Below, piece by piece: positions 1 to 7,144 of a stretch of DNA of 37,448 nucleotides; position 1 is the first letter of the stretch; each line of letters opens with the position of its first letter. The stretch comes from Anaerolineae bacterium. Lineage in GTDB: Bacteria > Chloroflexota > Anaerolineae > Aggregatilineales > Phototrophicaceae. Made by a program: the position numbers and the translations under genes. The notes below the pieces were generated by a model. It was not told where the DNA came from. It worked only from the letters and a program-made list of their open reading frames with translations, and ran no database searches. The stretch is from positions 1 to 37,448 of the forward strand of contig JALOOG010000029.1 of the NCBI GenBank assembly GCA_025454525.1. The letters are read 5' to 3'.

Positions 1-159
1 TGTATGGCACTGGCACGTTTAGCGCCTTTCCCACGTCAAAAAATAGAAGCCGACTCACCTGATAACAACCGCGTTATCCCTGATTTAACTAATCCACTCG
101 TTGCCCTCGTGATCATTTATCATCGTGGTCAGCAGACTCAAAACAGTCCGCATGTGTGA
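1..159 (+). CDS. possible C-terminal end of an unidentified gene (partial)
   Basis: Frame 1 is open from the first base of the window to a TGA at 157-159, giving 52 residues with an ATG at 4. The tail reads ...LVALVIIYHRGQQTQNSPHV. It could be the end of a gene starting outside the window or a chance open frame; no Shine-Dalgarno site can be judged so close to the edge, and I do not recognise the sequence. A hairpin at 171-205 follows immediately, which mildly supports a real 3' end. Confidence 0.25.
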   Translation, partial: CMALARLAPFPRQKIEADSPDNNRVIPDLTNPLVALVIIYHRGQQTQNSPHV

Positions 160-170
160 GTGAACACGAA

Positions 171-205
171 TGCAGAGGACGTTTAGGTGATTCGTGTCCT
201 CTGCA
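171..205. repeat. 10-bp perfect inverted repeat (hairpin)
   Basis: TGCAGAGGAC (171-180) is exactly complementary to GTCCTCTGCA (196-205), with a 15-nt loop. A competing CACGAA/TTCGTG pair (165-170 and 191-196) overlaps it. Neither side has a T-run, so it is not a classical intrinsic terminator. It lies between the partial frame at 1-159 and a minus-strand coding remnant, where a convergent terminator would be expected. Confidence 0.45.
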
Positions 206-235
206 CAGTGAACAGATCATCAGAAATAGACGAGA

Positions 236-430
236 TTAGAACGCGAGGCGCGTCGTCGTGCCTAATTCAGCGCGTCCGGTGGTGTTTAACTTGAGGGGGT
301 AATTTTGACTAGGTGCAGGCTCTAAGTACCAAGTGGTCTCCAATTGTGTTGAGTCGATGCCATTGGCCCATGATGGAATACTGTTGATTCTGCTGCCCGG
401 TTTAAGGTGATCACCTTGAACTATTGCTAT
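236..430 (-). pseudogene. start-less coding remnant of unknown protein
   Basis: On the minus strand a frame is open from just after a TGA (431-433) down to a TAA (236-238), giving 64 codons. The peptide looks like real protein (...PSWANGIDSTQLETTWYLEP, then ...NYPLKLNTTGRAELGTTTRLAF) and has a C-terminus typical of an extracytoplasmic beta domain. It has no ATG or GTG and its only TTG is central, so it cannot be translated normally. It lies 33 nt beyond the stop of the 91-codon gene in the same direction. Either it is a decayed gene, or the upstream half sits in another frame after a frameshift. I do not recognise the family. GATC is scarce here, as in the flanking hypotheticals. Confidence 0.3.
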
Positions 431-463
431 TCAAAGCAGTTTACAACTAAAAACTGACCGTTT

Positions 464-739
464 TTAATCGTAAACATCTCCATCAATCGTATAATCTCGG
501 TTGGCATTCGGTCTCGCAGAAGGCTGAATGCGTGATTGAGGCTCACTTGACCGCTCAAGCTCTGTGAGGGCCATTTGCTTGGCCGATAAAATTTCCGCCT
601 GTGCTTGTTTCACCAGAAGCGTAAGCAGATGGGTAAAATGGTTAAACGCCTCTGCGGCCAGAAGCGCGGTGGTGGTGGCTGCCACCGGCGCGTTAACCTC
701 GTTTTGTCTGTCTGGTAAGGGTACTCCTTGATCGGTCAT
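464..739 (-). CDS. hypothetical 91-residue helical protein
   Basis: I do not recognise this protein. Residues about 20-65 form one long Ala/Leu/Gln-rich stretch (ALLAAEAFNHFTHLLTLLVK, then QAQAEILSAKQMALTEL) that should be an amphipathic helix or coiled coil. The C-terminal 25 residues are polar, low in hydrophobics and end in acidic DGDVYD, so probably disordered. There is no signal peptide. Its ATG overlaps the stop of the upstream 282-codon gene in an ATGA (736-739), which implies translational coupling and a shared operon. The composition suggests a small accessory or partner of the upstream protein; that is inference. Confidence 0.6.
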   Translation of the reverse strand: MTDQGVPLPDRQNEVNAPVAATTTALLAAEAFNHFTHLLTLLVKQAQAEILSAKQMALTELERSSEPQSRIQPSARPNANRDYTIDGDVYD

Positions 740-1584
740 GATTGATCCTTTTCAATTTTTCCGGTTTTTAAGTAGTCTTTCAACAAAGTGTAAAATTCAC
801 GAAGCGAATTTGCGACATTGGTTACACAGTACACCAGAACGCCTTCATCCATCGGAATGGCCTCCATCTGATGCGATCTGTTAGACCATATAACTTTATT
901 AGCCAATTCAACAATTTTCTCCACCGTTAGCGGGTAATTTACCGCTAAATCAGGGTATTCGGTCTTGAGATCTTCAATAAACCCGTTGATGTCGCGATGA
1001 TAACGCAAAGGGGTATCTAAAAGCGCTTCACTCACGGCACTATCCCCACGTATTTCTAAAACCCCTAATGAGACAAATACGCGCAATTCATCGATCATGC
1101 GCTTCGTATTTATCGGCCCGCCCTTGTCTAAAAAATGATGGAATCGCTTGTAATTACCCAAATCGTATACGGTATCAAAGGGTGATTTTTCCCATCGCTT
1201 TAACCATTGGAGGTACTCTTTTCCTTGGATGGTTAGGGTGACTGTTGATCCCCAGATTTCCACTTCCCCGTCATCGCTAAATATCGATGTGTAAACGTCC
1301 ACAAGCCAAGTTGCATTAAATCGATAATTTTCTGGCTGAAAGTTGTGATCGATATCATTTAATACTTCAGCGATCGTCGTTGAGCTTTCACCTGATACGT
1401 AGAGGGGTATTTCAGTATTAGGTGCTACTTTCACATCTTGAACTGAAATTTGTTCCAGAGTCTGAAACGGCTCAGTGGTAAGCAGTTGTCTAACCAGTTG
1501 TCTAACCAGTTGTGTGAAACGCTGTGCAGAACTGACCTGCTTCTCAAACCCGAACGTCAAATAGACTTCAAAATCCCAGCCCAT
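736..1584 (-). CDS. hypothetical 282-residue protein
   Basis: A soluble-looking protein without signal peptide or membrane segments. The N-terminus (MGWDFEVYLTFGFEKQV) reads as beta strands followed by a helix; the middle has alternating strands (DGEVEIWGSTVTLTIQGKEY) and the C-terminal third is helical, ending in a Lys/Glu tail. No catalytic motif stands out and I cannot name the family. The start is supported by an AAAGGATAA Shine-Dalgarno about 5-13 nt upstream of the ATG. A 12-bp tandem repeat encodes LVRQLVRQ near residues 26-33. It is the middle gene of a three-gene minus-strand set and overlaps the next by 4 nt. GATC is less frequent than in the genes beyond the tRNA, hinting at different ancestry. 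Confidence 0.65.
   Translation of the reverse strand: MGWDFEVYLTFGFEKQVSSAQRFTQLVRQLVRQLLTTEPFQTLEQISVQDVKVAPNTEIPLYVSGESSTTIAEVLNDIDHNFQPENYRFNATWLVDVYTSIFSDDGEVEIWGSTVTLTIQGKEYLQWLKRWEKSPFDTVYDLGNYKRFHHFLDKGGPINTKRMIDELRVFVSLGVLEIRGDSAVSEALLDTPLRYHRDINGFIEDLKTEYPDLAVNYPLTVEKIVELANKVIWSNRSHQMEAIPMDEGVLVYCVTNVANSLREFYTLLKDYLKTGKIEKDQS
1481..1512. repeat. 12-bp in-frame tandem repeat inside the 282-codon gene
   Basis: TCTAACCAGTTG occurs at 1489-1500 and again at 1501-1512, preceded by a partial copy (AGCAGTTG, 1481-1488). The unit is 12 bp, so the reading frame is kept and copy-number change would add or remove four residues (LVRQ) in a helix. Confidence 0.8.
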
Positions 1585-1610
1585 CGGCTTTATCCTTTCT
1601 GCTGTTAACT

Positions 1611-1841
1611 TTACGGAAAATCTTGTTCAATGACTTGGATATAAACACCTTTAGTTACGCCATCAACAACGGCACCCTGTACATTAAATGTCGGAACCGA
1701 AATAGTTATTCTTTGAGCGGTATTGACATGATCACAAAGGTAACCTCCAACTTCAGTGTAACCATCAATACGAGAACCTTGACGAGTGTAAAGTTGAAAC
1801 TCACTTATGTCTAATTTTTTAGTCGTTAATTTTGAAGACAA
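1611..1841 (-). CDS. hypothetical 76-residue protein, uncertain start
   Basis: An open frame with a beta-rich composition (ITISVPTFNVQGAVVDGV, KGVYIQVIEQDFP) and one Cys. The only candidate start is TTG at 1841 with no convincing Shine-Dalgarno, so the true N-terminus may differ. It lies 26 nt upstream of the 282-codon gene in the same direction and probably heads that operon. A 63-codon frame on the opposite strand overlaps it; I prefer this one because of operon geometry. I do not recognise the family. Confidence 0.4.
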   Translation of the reverse strand: MSSKLTTKKLDISEFQLYTRQGSRIDGYTEVGGYLCDHVNTAQRITISVPTFNVQGAVVDGVTKGVYIQVIEQDFP

Positions 1842-1928
1842 GTTTGTTTATGTAGAGTTATTGCGAATTTTGCCTATCTTTGGGGTATTTGTTTTAAGGT
1901 GAAAGGGTGTGAGTAATAAAATATAGTG

Positions 1929-1963
1929 AAAAACAAAACAGGTGAAATTATATTCACCTGTTT
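1929..1963 (-). terminator. intrinsic terminator of tRNA-Lys
   Basis: An 11-bp perfect stem (1936-1946 with 1953-1963, loop ATTATA) is followed on the minus strand by TGTTTTTC. It begins 19 nt past the tRNA 3' end, so it should terminate the tRNA transcript before the hypothetical operon. Confidence 0.75.
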
Positions 1964-1981
1964 GACTTAAGCTTTAAATAA

Positions 1982-2053
1982 TGACCTTGGAAGGATTCGA
2001 ACCTTCAACCAACTGATTAAAAGTCAGCTGCGCTACCGTTGCGCTACAAGGCC
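1982..2053 (-). tRNA. tRNA-Lys (anticodon TTT)
   Basis: A 72-nt cloverleaf on the minus strand. The acceptor stem is GGCCTTG/CAAGGTC with one G-T pair and discriminator A. The D stem is GCGC/GCGC, the anticodon stem GCTGA/TCAGT with loop CTTTTAA (anticodon TTT, reads AAA and AAG), and the T stem GAAGG/CCTTC with loop TTCGAAT. CCA is not encoded and must be added enzymatically. It has its own promoter (2069-2097) and terminator (1929-1963), so it is a single-gene unit. Its 3' end faces the atypical 1-1980 segment, the side where tRNA-targeting integrases insert. Confidence 0.96.
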
Positions 2054-2068
2054 GGTGACATAAAGGTC

Positions 2069-2097
2069 ATTCTACAAAAGAACCTTTCTGATTTCAA
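2069..2097 (-). promoter_or_regulatory. sigma-70 promoter for tRNA-Lys
   Basis: On the minus strand TTGAAA (2092-2097) and TAGAAT (2069-2074) are separated by exactly 17 bp. Transcription would start near 2062, some 9 nt before the mature tRNA 5' end. Confidence 0.75.
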
Positions 2098-2204
2098 GCA
2101 CAAATTTGATCAAAAACAGATTAGTTCTTATCACGTCCTTACAGGGATCGATCAGAGCATATGTTACACTTGAGCGATTGTTATCCGTTAAGGTGAGACC
2201 TCAC

Positions 2205-3752
2205 ATGACTGTTGATCCCATTAGCCTAGAAGTGTTTAAAAACCTGTTTATCTCGGTTGCAGAAGAGATGGGACTCACCCTTCAGCGCACCGCTTTTAGC
2301 CCGAACATCCGTGAACGATTGGATTTTAGTTGCGCGGTGTTTGATCTGTCGGGACGCATGATCGCACAAGCGGCCCATATCCCGGTTCATCTTGGCAGTA
2401 TGCCCGCGTCGGTAGAATCCGCATTACAGTCAATCAGCACATGGAATCCCGGTGATGTCGTGATCCTCAACGATCCCTATCACGGAGGAACACATCTACC
2501 AGACATCACGATGATCTCTCCGGTGTTTTGGGCTGAATCGGTCGCTTTTTTTGTGGCGAGTCGCGCTCATCATGCCGATGTGGGCGGTATGTCCCCCGGA
2601 TCATTGCCGCTTAGCACAGAATTATATCAAGAAGGTCTGATTATCCCGCCGATCAAGTTAATCGAACACGGGACACAATTAGACGGGGTGTTAAAGCTCA
2701 TCTTAAGCAATAGTCGCGCTCCACAAGAACGCGCAGGCGATCTAGCCGCTCAACTCGCCGCACAACGGATCGGCGCGATTCGATTGGATCATTTGATTCA
2801 AACGCACGGGATCGATCGTTGCTTAGCGCACACCGAAGCGCTCTTAGATTACGCGCAACGCATAACCCAAGCCCTGATTCAAGCGCTACCAGACGGCACC
2901 TATACTTTTTGTGACTATCTTGAAGGTGACGGTCAAAGCGATGATCCTTTGCGGATCATGGTGACGATCCGCATTGTGGATGATCAAATGACGGTTGATT
3001 TTACCGGAAGCGCCTCACAAACCCTTGGCAATGTGAACGCAGTAGAAGCGATAGTGCGTTCAGCGACTTGGTACGCGGTACGATTATTGGCAACCGATGA
3101 TCTTCCAGTGAATCATGGGTGTTTTGTGCCTGTCAAGGTGATCTGTCCACCGCATAGCTTGTTGAGTCCTGATTTTCCGGCGGCCGTCGCTGTGGGCAAT
3201 ACCGAAACCAGTCAACGAATTGTAGACACGGTGTTAGGCGCATTAGCCCAAGCACTCCCGGATCGCATTCCGGCGGCGAGTCAAGGCACGATGAATAACT
3301 TGACGATTGGCGGGCGCGATTTTGTCTACTATGAAACGATCGCGGGCGGCCATGGCGCGAGTCCGATCGGGCCCGGTTTAAGCGGGCGGCATAGCCACAT
3401 GACCAACACGTTAAATACACCGATAGAGGCCTTAGAACACGTTCTCCCCTTGCGCGTGTTGCGTTATGCGTTGCGTGAAGATGAAAATGCGGGTGGTGGT
3501 GGGGTACATCAAGGCGGCGCGGGGATCGAGCGGGTTTACGAGTTTTTAACCCCGTGTCGGGTGACGATTAACAGTGAACGGCGGTTGATCGCACCCTATG
3601 GGCTTCAAGGCGGGCAATCGGGGCAAACAGGCCAAAATAACCTGATTCGCGATGAAGTTGTGCAACCTTTGTCGGCAAAAGTGACCTTTCAAGCACAAGT
3701 CAATGATCGCTTGGTGATCAAGACTCCCGGAGGCGGCGGATGGGGCAAATAA
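2205..3752 (+). CDS. hydantoinase B/oxoprolinase family protein (HyuB-like)
   Basis: The family comprises ATP-dependent N-methylhydantoinase/5-oxoprolinase beta-type subunits and acetone carboxylase relatives. The N-terminus (MTVDPISLEVFKNLFISVAE), AFSPNIRERLDFSCAVFD, the NDPYHGGTHLPDITMISPVF block, ASRAHHADVGG and the C-terminal glycine-rich TPGGGGWG are all characteristic. Length is 515 residues, normal for HyuB. I use ATG 2205 because AAGGTGAG lies 8 nt upstream and the family N-terminus begins there; the frame stays open upstream to 2106. Such proteins usually pair with a HyuA ATPase subunit, but none is beside it, so it is an orphan here or its partner is elsewhere. The 3' end overlaps the next gene by 13 nt. 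Substrate cannot be told from sequence. Confidence 0.9.
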   Translation: MTVDPISLEVFKNLFISVAEEMGLTLQRTAFSPNIRERLDFSCAVFDLSGRMIAQAAHIPVHLGSMPASVESALQSISTWNPGDVVILNDPYHGGTHLPDITMISPVFWAESVAFFVASRAHHADVGGMSPGSLPLSTELYQEGLIIPPIKLIEHGTQLDGVLKLILSNSRAPQERAGDLAAQLAAQRIGAIRLDHLIQTHGIDRCLAHTEALLDYAQRITQALIQALPDGTYTFCDYLEGDGQSDDPLRIMVTIRIVDDQMTVDFTGSASQTLGNVNAVEAIVRSATWYAVRLLATDDLPVNHGCFVPVKVICPPHSLLSPDFPAAVAVGNTETSQRIVDTVLGALAQALPDRIPAASQGTMNNLTIGGRDFVYYETIAGGHGASPIGPGLSGRHSHMTNTLNTPIEALEHVLPLRVLRYALREDENAGGGGVHQGGAGIERVYEFLTPCRVTINSERRLIAPYGLQGGQSGQTGQNNLIRDEVVQPLSAKVTFQAQVNDRLVIKTPGGGGWGK

Positions 3753-4486
3753 ACACGTTATTTCACACCGCGATCGGTTATGGTGAGATTAACGCGATCC
3801 ATGGGCAGTATGAATTGACCCTTCCTCACGCGGATCGCGATCGTTATAGTGACGCACAAGTAACCAGTTATCGATCGCCGTCTGCATTTACCTATCATCC
3901 CCCATTGCGAATGACGGTGCGCGCTTACGCGCAAGGTGACCTTCAAGGAACAGCTGGCTTTGGCTTTTGGAATCACCCCTTTGAGCCGGGATCAAAACGG
4001 TTACGTTTGCCTAAGGCGGTGTGGTTTTTCTTTGCCTCTCCGCCTAGTAACATGGCCTTAGCGCAAAATATATCCGGTTACGGTTGGAAAGCGGCCACAT
4101 TTGATGCAACTCGTCCCCTGTTTTTGGCGCTACTCCCCACGGCCCCGATCGGTTTCTTGCTGATGCGCGTCCCGATATTTTATCGACACCTCTGGCCGAT
4201 CGCACAACAGGCGATCGGGGTGAGTGAATATCGGATCGCCTCAACGATGCCAACTGCGGCCTACACCTATCAATTAGAGTGGCATCGCGATCGGGTCAAG
4301 TTCGCGATCGATGGAGACGTGATCCTTGAAACTCCCAACGCACCGCACGGGCCATTGGGATTCATCGCTTGGATCGATAATCAATATGCGGTGATCACCC
4401 CTCAAGGTCAATTTGGTTTCGGGTTATTAGAGCTAAATCACCCCCAAAGCTTGATCTTAGAGCAGATCCACATCGAGTCTCTCTAA
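3740..4486 (+). CDS. hypothetical concanavalin A-like/GH16-like beta-sandwich protein
   Basis: A 248-residue cytosolic-looking protein (no signal peptide) rich in beta strands and aromatics. Segments such as GTAGFGFWNHPFEPG, AVWFFFASPPSNM, YQLEWHRDRVKFAIDGDVI and GPLGFIAWIDNQYAVITPQG resemble LamG/GH16-type jelly rolls, which often carry a GFGFWN...P strand and a 'V.F.IDG' strand pair. I see no GH16 catalytic ExDxE motif, so I do not claim hydrolase activity. Its ATG lies inside the last codons of the HyuB-like gene (13-nt overlap), implying translational coupling and linked function. The role is unknown. Confidence 0.6.
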   Translation: MGQINTLFHTAIGYGEINAIHGQYELTLPHADRDRYSDAQVTSYRSPSAFTYHPPLRMTVRAYAQGDLQGTAGFGFWNHPFEPGSKRLRLPKAVWFFFASPPSNMALAQNISGYGWKAATFDATRPLFLALLPTAPIGFLLMRVPIFYRHLWPIAQQAIGVSEYRIASTMPTAAYTYQLEWHRDRVKFAIDGDVILETPNAPHGPLGFIAWIDNQYAVITPQGQFGFGLLELNHPQSLILEQIHIESL

Positions 4487-4506
4487 GAGCTTTAAGGTTT
4501 TGCCTT

Positions 4507-4512
4507 TATAAT
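4507..4512 (+). promoter_or_regulatory. perfect TATAAT -10 hexamer before the UbiD-family gene
   Basis: TATAAT lies at 4507-4512, ending one base before the GTG at 4513 that gives the longest open frame. The hexamer 17 bp upstream (TAAGAG) is a poor -35. If it is a real promoter, transcription begins near 4519 and translation must start downstream, which agrees with the chosen GTG at 4555. Confidence 0.4.
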
Positions 4513-4554
4513 GTGTGTTTAGAACGTTTTGAACATTGTAAATGGATTGTGGTT

Positions 4555-6054
4555 GTGGCTTATCGTAATCTTGATGAATTTATCGTGCGTTTGGAAACAG
4601 CGCGACAAGTGCGTAAATCCAAGCGTCCGCTTCGCAATTTAAGCGATCTTCCCATTGATCAAAAGACCTTATGGGTCGAATCAGATGATACCCTGCCATT
4701 GGTGACACGCTTGTTTAACACTGAAACCAAAATGGCATGGGCGTTAGGGGCAGAGTCCTTAGCGCTATTCGGTCAACGCTTTGAGCGCTTATTTGATCCG
4801 CAATTGTCGAATAACCTGATGGGACGTGCCGCAGATTTTTTAGGCATTCTTCGCACCATTACCGCGCCGATCGGTAAACTCAAAACAATTTCAGTCCAAC
4901 ATCATATCCATATTGCACCGAAACTCCCTCGCTTACCGTTTCTATCTCACGGTGAAGGGGATTATTTATTCGGAGCGCAACTTGTGACCCCGCAGGGGGT
5001 GACATCAGATCATGTTCGCTTTTATCAATCCGATCAACTCGGTGTCCCTTTTATAACGAAACAATCTGAACCGATTCCGATCGCGATCGTCTTGGGAGGA
5101 GATCCGGCGCAAATTTGGTCAAGCATGATCCCGTTACCTCAAACGTTACCATCCTATTTTCTCGCAAATTGGATTCGCGGACAAGCGATCCCGCTTGCTC
5201 CGGCACATACCATCCCGTTGGATATTCCCGCTAATGCGGAGATCGTGATCGAAGGGTGGTTAGATCCGAGTCAAACGGTCTCTGAATCGATTTATGATCC
5301 CCAAAAGCGGTTATCGGGTCATGAAACGCTCACGTTGATGCAAGTGACCGCGATCACACATCGCGATCAAGCGGTTTGTCCGATGATCAGCGCGGACGAT
5401 CGTCACTTTATGCAGCAGGCAACCAAGCGGTTATTTTTGCCGATCCTCAAATTGCAATATGCGGATATTGTGGATCTGCAAGCGTATTTTGACGGCGATC
5501 TAATCATCGTGCGCGCTCATACCACCCACGCGCAAAAGATCCTCTTTGGACTCTGGGGGACAGACATCGCATGGCAAAATCGCATGATGATGATCGTACC
5601 GGAATCGATTCCAGCAGATGATCTTAACGGGGTGATATATCACTTATTCAATGCGGTCAATTGGGGTGAGGCGCTCACAGTGGTACAGGGACGAGTAGAT
5701 CCACTCTTGAGACAAAATGGCATTAAAACCAAAATCGGCATTGATGCAACTCAGACGATCCAACCTAGCACCGAACCCTCGGCGCGTGTGGTTTCAGTGG
5801 ACGGTATTCGGGATTATGTGTGGTGTGGTACGGGGTTGTTACTGCTCCATTTGGAAGCAAGTGGCGATCCCGAAACGATCATCAAGGCACTATGGGCAAG
5901 CGGTTATGACTGTAATATGATCGTGTGTGATCAACGTGTTGATCTTGCACAAAGTGAGCAACTCCTCCATCAATTGGTGTATGGGGTTATGTGGCAAGAA
6001 GATATTTGGTTTCATCAACAACGCATCGGCATTAACGCCACAGCAGTAAGGTAA
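4555..6054 (+). CDS. UbiD-family (prenylated-FMN decarboxylase-like) protein, divergent
   Basis: UbiD enzymes are prFMN-dependent (de)carboxylases; in quinone synthesis they decarboxylate the prenylated aromatic ring. Family features visible: N-terminal AYRNLDEFIVRLE (E. coli UbiD: KYNDLRDFLTLLE), VLGGDPAQI, and PANAEIVIEGWLDP followed by MQVTAITHRDQA and FLPILKLQYADIVDL. I chose GTG 4555, giving 499 residues, the usual length; the frame also allows GTG at 4513 or 4549. Oddities: aligning by eye to E. coli UbiD, the conserved Arg in YRQQ becomes Gln (FYQSD), and the EGPYGDHTGYY segment is replaced by an unrelated ESIYDPQKRLSGHE. It may be a specialised or non-catalytic paralogue. The next gene is the quinone methyltransferase, so I infer a late menaquinone role (MqnL-like or its partner). 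Confidence 0.78.
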   Translation: MAYRNLDEFIVRLETARQVRKSKRPLRNLSDLPIDQKTLWVESDDTLPLVTRLFNTETKMAWALGAESLALFGQRFERLFDPQLSNNLMGRAADFLGILRTITAPIGKLKTISVQHHIHIAPKLPRLPFLSHGEGDYLFGAQLVTPQGVTSDHVRFYQSDQLGVPFITKQSEPIPIAIVLGGDPAQIWSSMIPLPQTLPSYFLANWIRGQAIPLAPAHTIPLDIPANAEIVIEGWLDPSQTVSESIYDPQKRLSGHETLTLMQVTAITHRDQAVCPMISADDRHFMQQATKRLFLPILKLQYADIVDLQAYFDGDLIIVRAHTTHAQKILFGLWGTDIAWQNRMMMIVPESIPADDLNGVIYHLFNAVNWGEALTVVQGRVDPLLRQNGIKTKIGIDATQTIQPSTEPSARVVSVDGIRDYVWCGTGLLLLHLEASGDPETIIKALWASGYDCNMIVCDQRVDLAQSEQLLHQLVYGVMWQEDIWFHQQRIGINATAVR

Positions 6055-6065
6055 ATGGGTCAATT

Positions 6066-6776
6066 ATGCAACTACAAGGCAAAGACAAAGCAACTTACGT
6101 ACAAGGCATGTTCGGACGGATTGCCGAACGTTATAACCTGATGAATCGCATTATGACCGGGGGGCAAGATCAACGTTGGCGGCGGTTTGTGGTACAAAAA
6201 GCGCAAGTTCCGCCCAACGGAGTGATCTTAGATCTCGCCACTGGGACGGGTGACATCGCGTTTGAGGTATTACACGCACATCCTAACACCAAAGTGTTCG
6301 GGGCGGATTTTTCGTTGCCGATGATGTTTGTCGGTAAACGTACCCTGTTAGGGGATCTGGTCAATTGGTGTGGCGCAGATGCACTCAATTTACCGTTTCC
6401 CGATCAAAGCTTTCATGCGGTGATGTCTGGTTATCTGTTACGCAACGTCACCGACATTCGTCAAGCATTGCGCGAACAAATGCGCGTTCTCAAACCGGGT
6501 GGAAAAATCGTGGTGTTGGATAGCTCACCACCGCCCCCGAATTTACTCCGACCGTTTATCATGCTGTATTTGCGTTATGGGATTCCCCTTTTAGGGCGGA
6601 TCATCAGCGGGAAACAAGGTGCGGATGCGTATCGTTACTTACCAGAATCGACACAGGCGTTTAAGACACCACAAGAACTCGCCGCGTTGATGCGTGAGGC
6701 GGGGGTGCAGAATGTCGAATTTAAAACCTTTATGTTCGGCACGATGGCGGTACATTGGGGCAATAAAGCCAATTAA
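6066..6776 (+). CDS. ubiE: demethylmenaquinone methyltransferase MenG/UbiE
   Basis: This is the SAM-dependent C-methyltransferase that performs the final ring methylation of menaquinone (or the ubiquinone equivalent), probably at the cytoplasmic membrane face. Seen: VQGMFGRIAERYNLMNRIMT (UbiE signature 1 region), SAM motif I ILDLATGTGD (about residues 54-63), the RVLKPGGKIVVLDSS signature 2, and near the C-terminus YRYLPESTQAFKTPQEL. The usual Glu of signature 2 (LExS) is Asp here (LDSS), a mild change. Length of 236 residues is typical. It follows the UbiD-family gene by 11 nt in the same direction. Which quinone is made cannot be read from this locus. Confidence 0.93.
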   Translation: MQLQGKDKATYVQGMFGRIAERYNLMNRIMTGGQDQRWRRFVVQKAQVPPNGVILDLATGTGDIAFEVLHAHPNTKVFGADFSLPMMFVGKRTLLGDLVNWCGADALNLPFPDQSFHAVMSGYLLRNVTDIRQALREQMRVLKPGGKIVVLDSSPPPPNLLRPFIMLYLRYGIPLLGRIISGKQGADAYRYLPESTQAFKTPQELAALMREAGVQNVEFKTFMFGTMAVHWGNKAN

Positions 6777-6786
6777 TGCTGACCGT

Positions 6787-6809
6787 GGGATGGGTTATTC
6801 ATCCATCCC
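6787..6809. terminator. weak hairpin between convergent ubiE and infA
   Basis: GGGATGG (6787-6793) pairs with CCATCCC (6803-6809) around a 9-nt loop, overlapping the infA stop. No T-run follows on either strand, so termination here is uncertain. Confidence 0.3.
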
Positions 6810-7046
6810 CGGTTTACCACCGTCACGATGACGATAGGTGATCCGTCCACGGGTAGGATCATAGACGCTCATCTCAACCTTCACCCGATCACCCACCGCG
6901 ATACGGATGTAAAATTTACGCATTTTGCCGGAAAGATAAGCGAGGATTTTGTGACCGTTGTCTAGCTGAACCAAAAATTGCGTATTTGGAAGGGCTTCAA
7001 TCACATTGCCTTCAACTTCAATTTTATCGTCGTTTTTATTCGACAT
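6795..7046 (-). CDS. infA: translation initiation factor IF-1
   Basis: A small OB-fold factor that occupies the 30S A site during initiation. The hallmarks [58 protein letters not shown] match IF-1 throughout. It has 83 residues against about 72 for E. coli; the surplus is a charged N-terminus (MSNKNDDK) and a C-terminal tail ending [12 protein letters not shown] replaces the usual MRKN or MRKH. AAGGAG lies 4 nt upstream of the ATG. It is separated from its common home beside rpmJ/rpsM and follows rpsU, after a 99-nt gap with a hairpin, in the direction of the rpsA-like gene. Confidence 0.96.
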   Translation of the reverse strand: MSNKNDDKIEVEGNVIEALPNTQFLVQLDNGHKILAYLSGKMRKFYIRIAVGDRVKVEMSVYDPTRGRITYRHRDGGKPGMDE

Positions 7047-7102
7047 AGAACTCCTTAAGGGTTATCACCAACACAATTTCCATTATAACTGATCCATAAA
7101 CG

Positions 7103-7129
7103 AGAGGGGTGATTTAAAATCACCCCTCT
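7103..7129 (-). terminator. GC-rich hairpin after rpsU
   Basis: AGAGGGGTGA (7103-7112) pairs with TCACCCCTCT (7120-7129), a perfect 10-bp stem. On the minus strand it is followed by CGTTTATGG, only a weak U-tract. It probably reduces rather than abolishes read-through from rpsU into infA. Confidence 0.6.
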
Positions 7130-7144
7130 TGGGTGTCACTCTCA

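Noticed and set aside
1623-1814. 63-codon plus-strand frame overlapping the 76-codon minus-strand gene
   Set aside because: It lies antisense within a co-directional minus-strand set and lacks a convincing ribosome-binding site; treated as a shadow.
4507-4512. TATAAT as proof of a separate promoter for the UbiD-family gene
   Set aside because: No acceptable -35 at 16-18 bp; kept only as a low-confidence feature.
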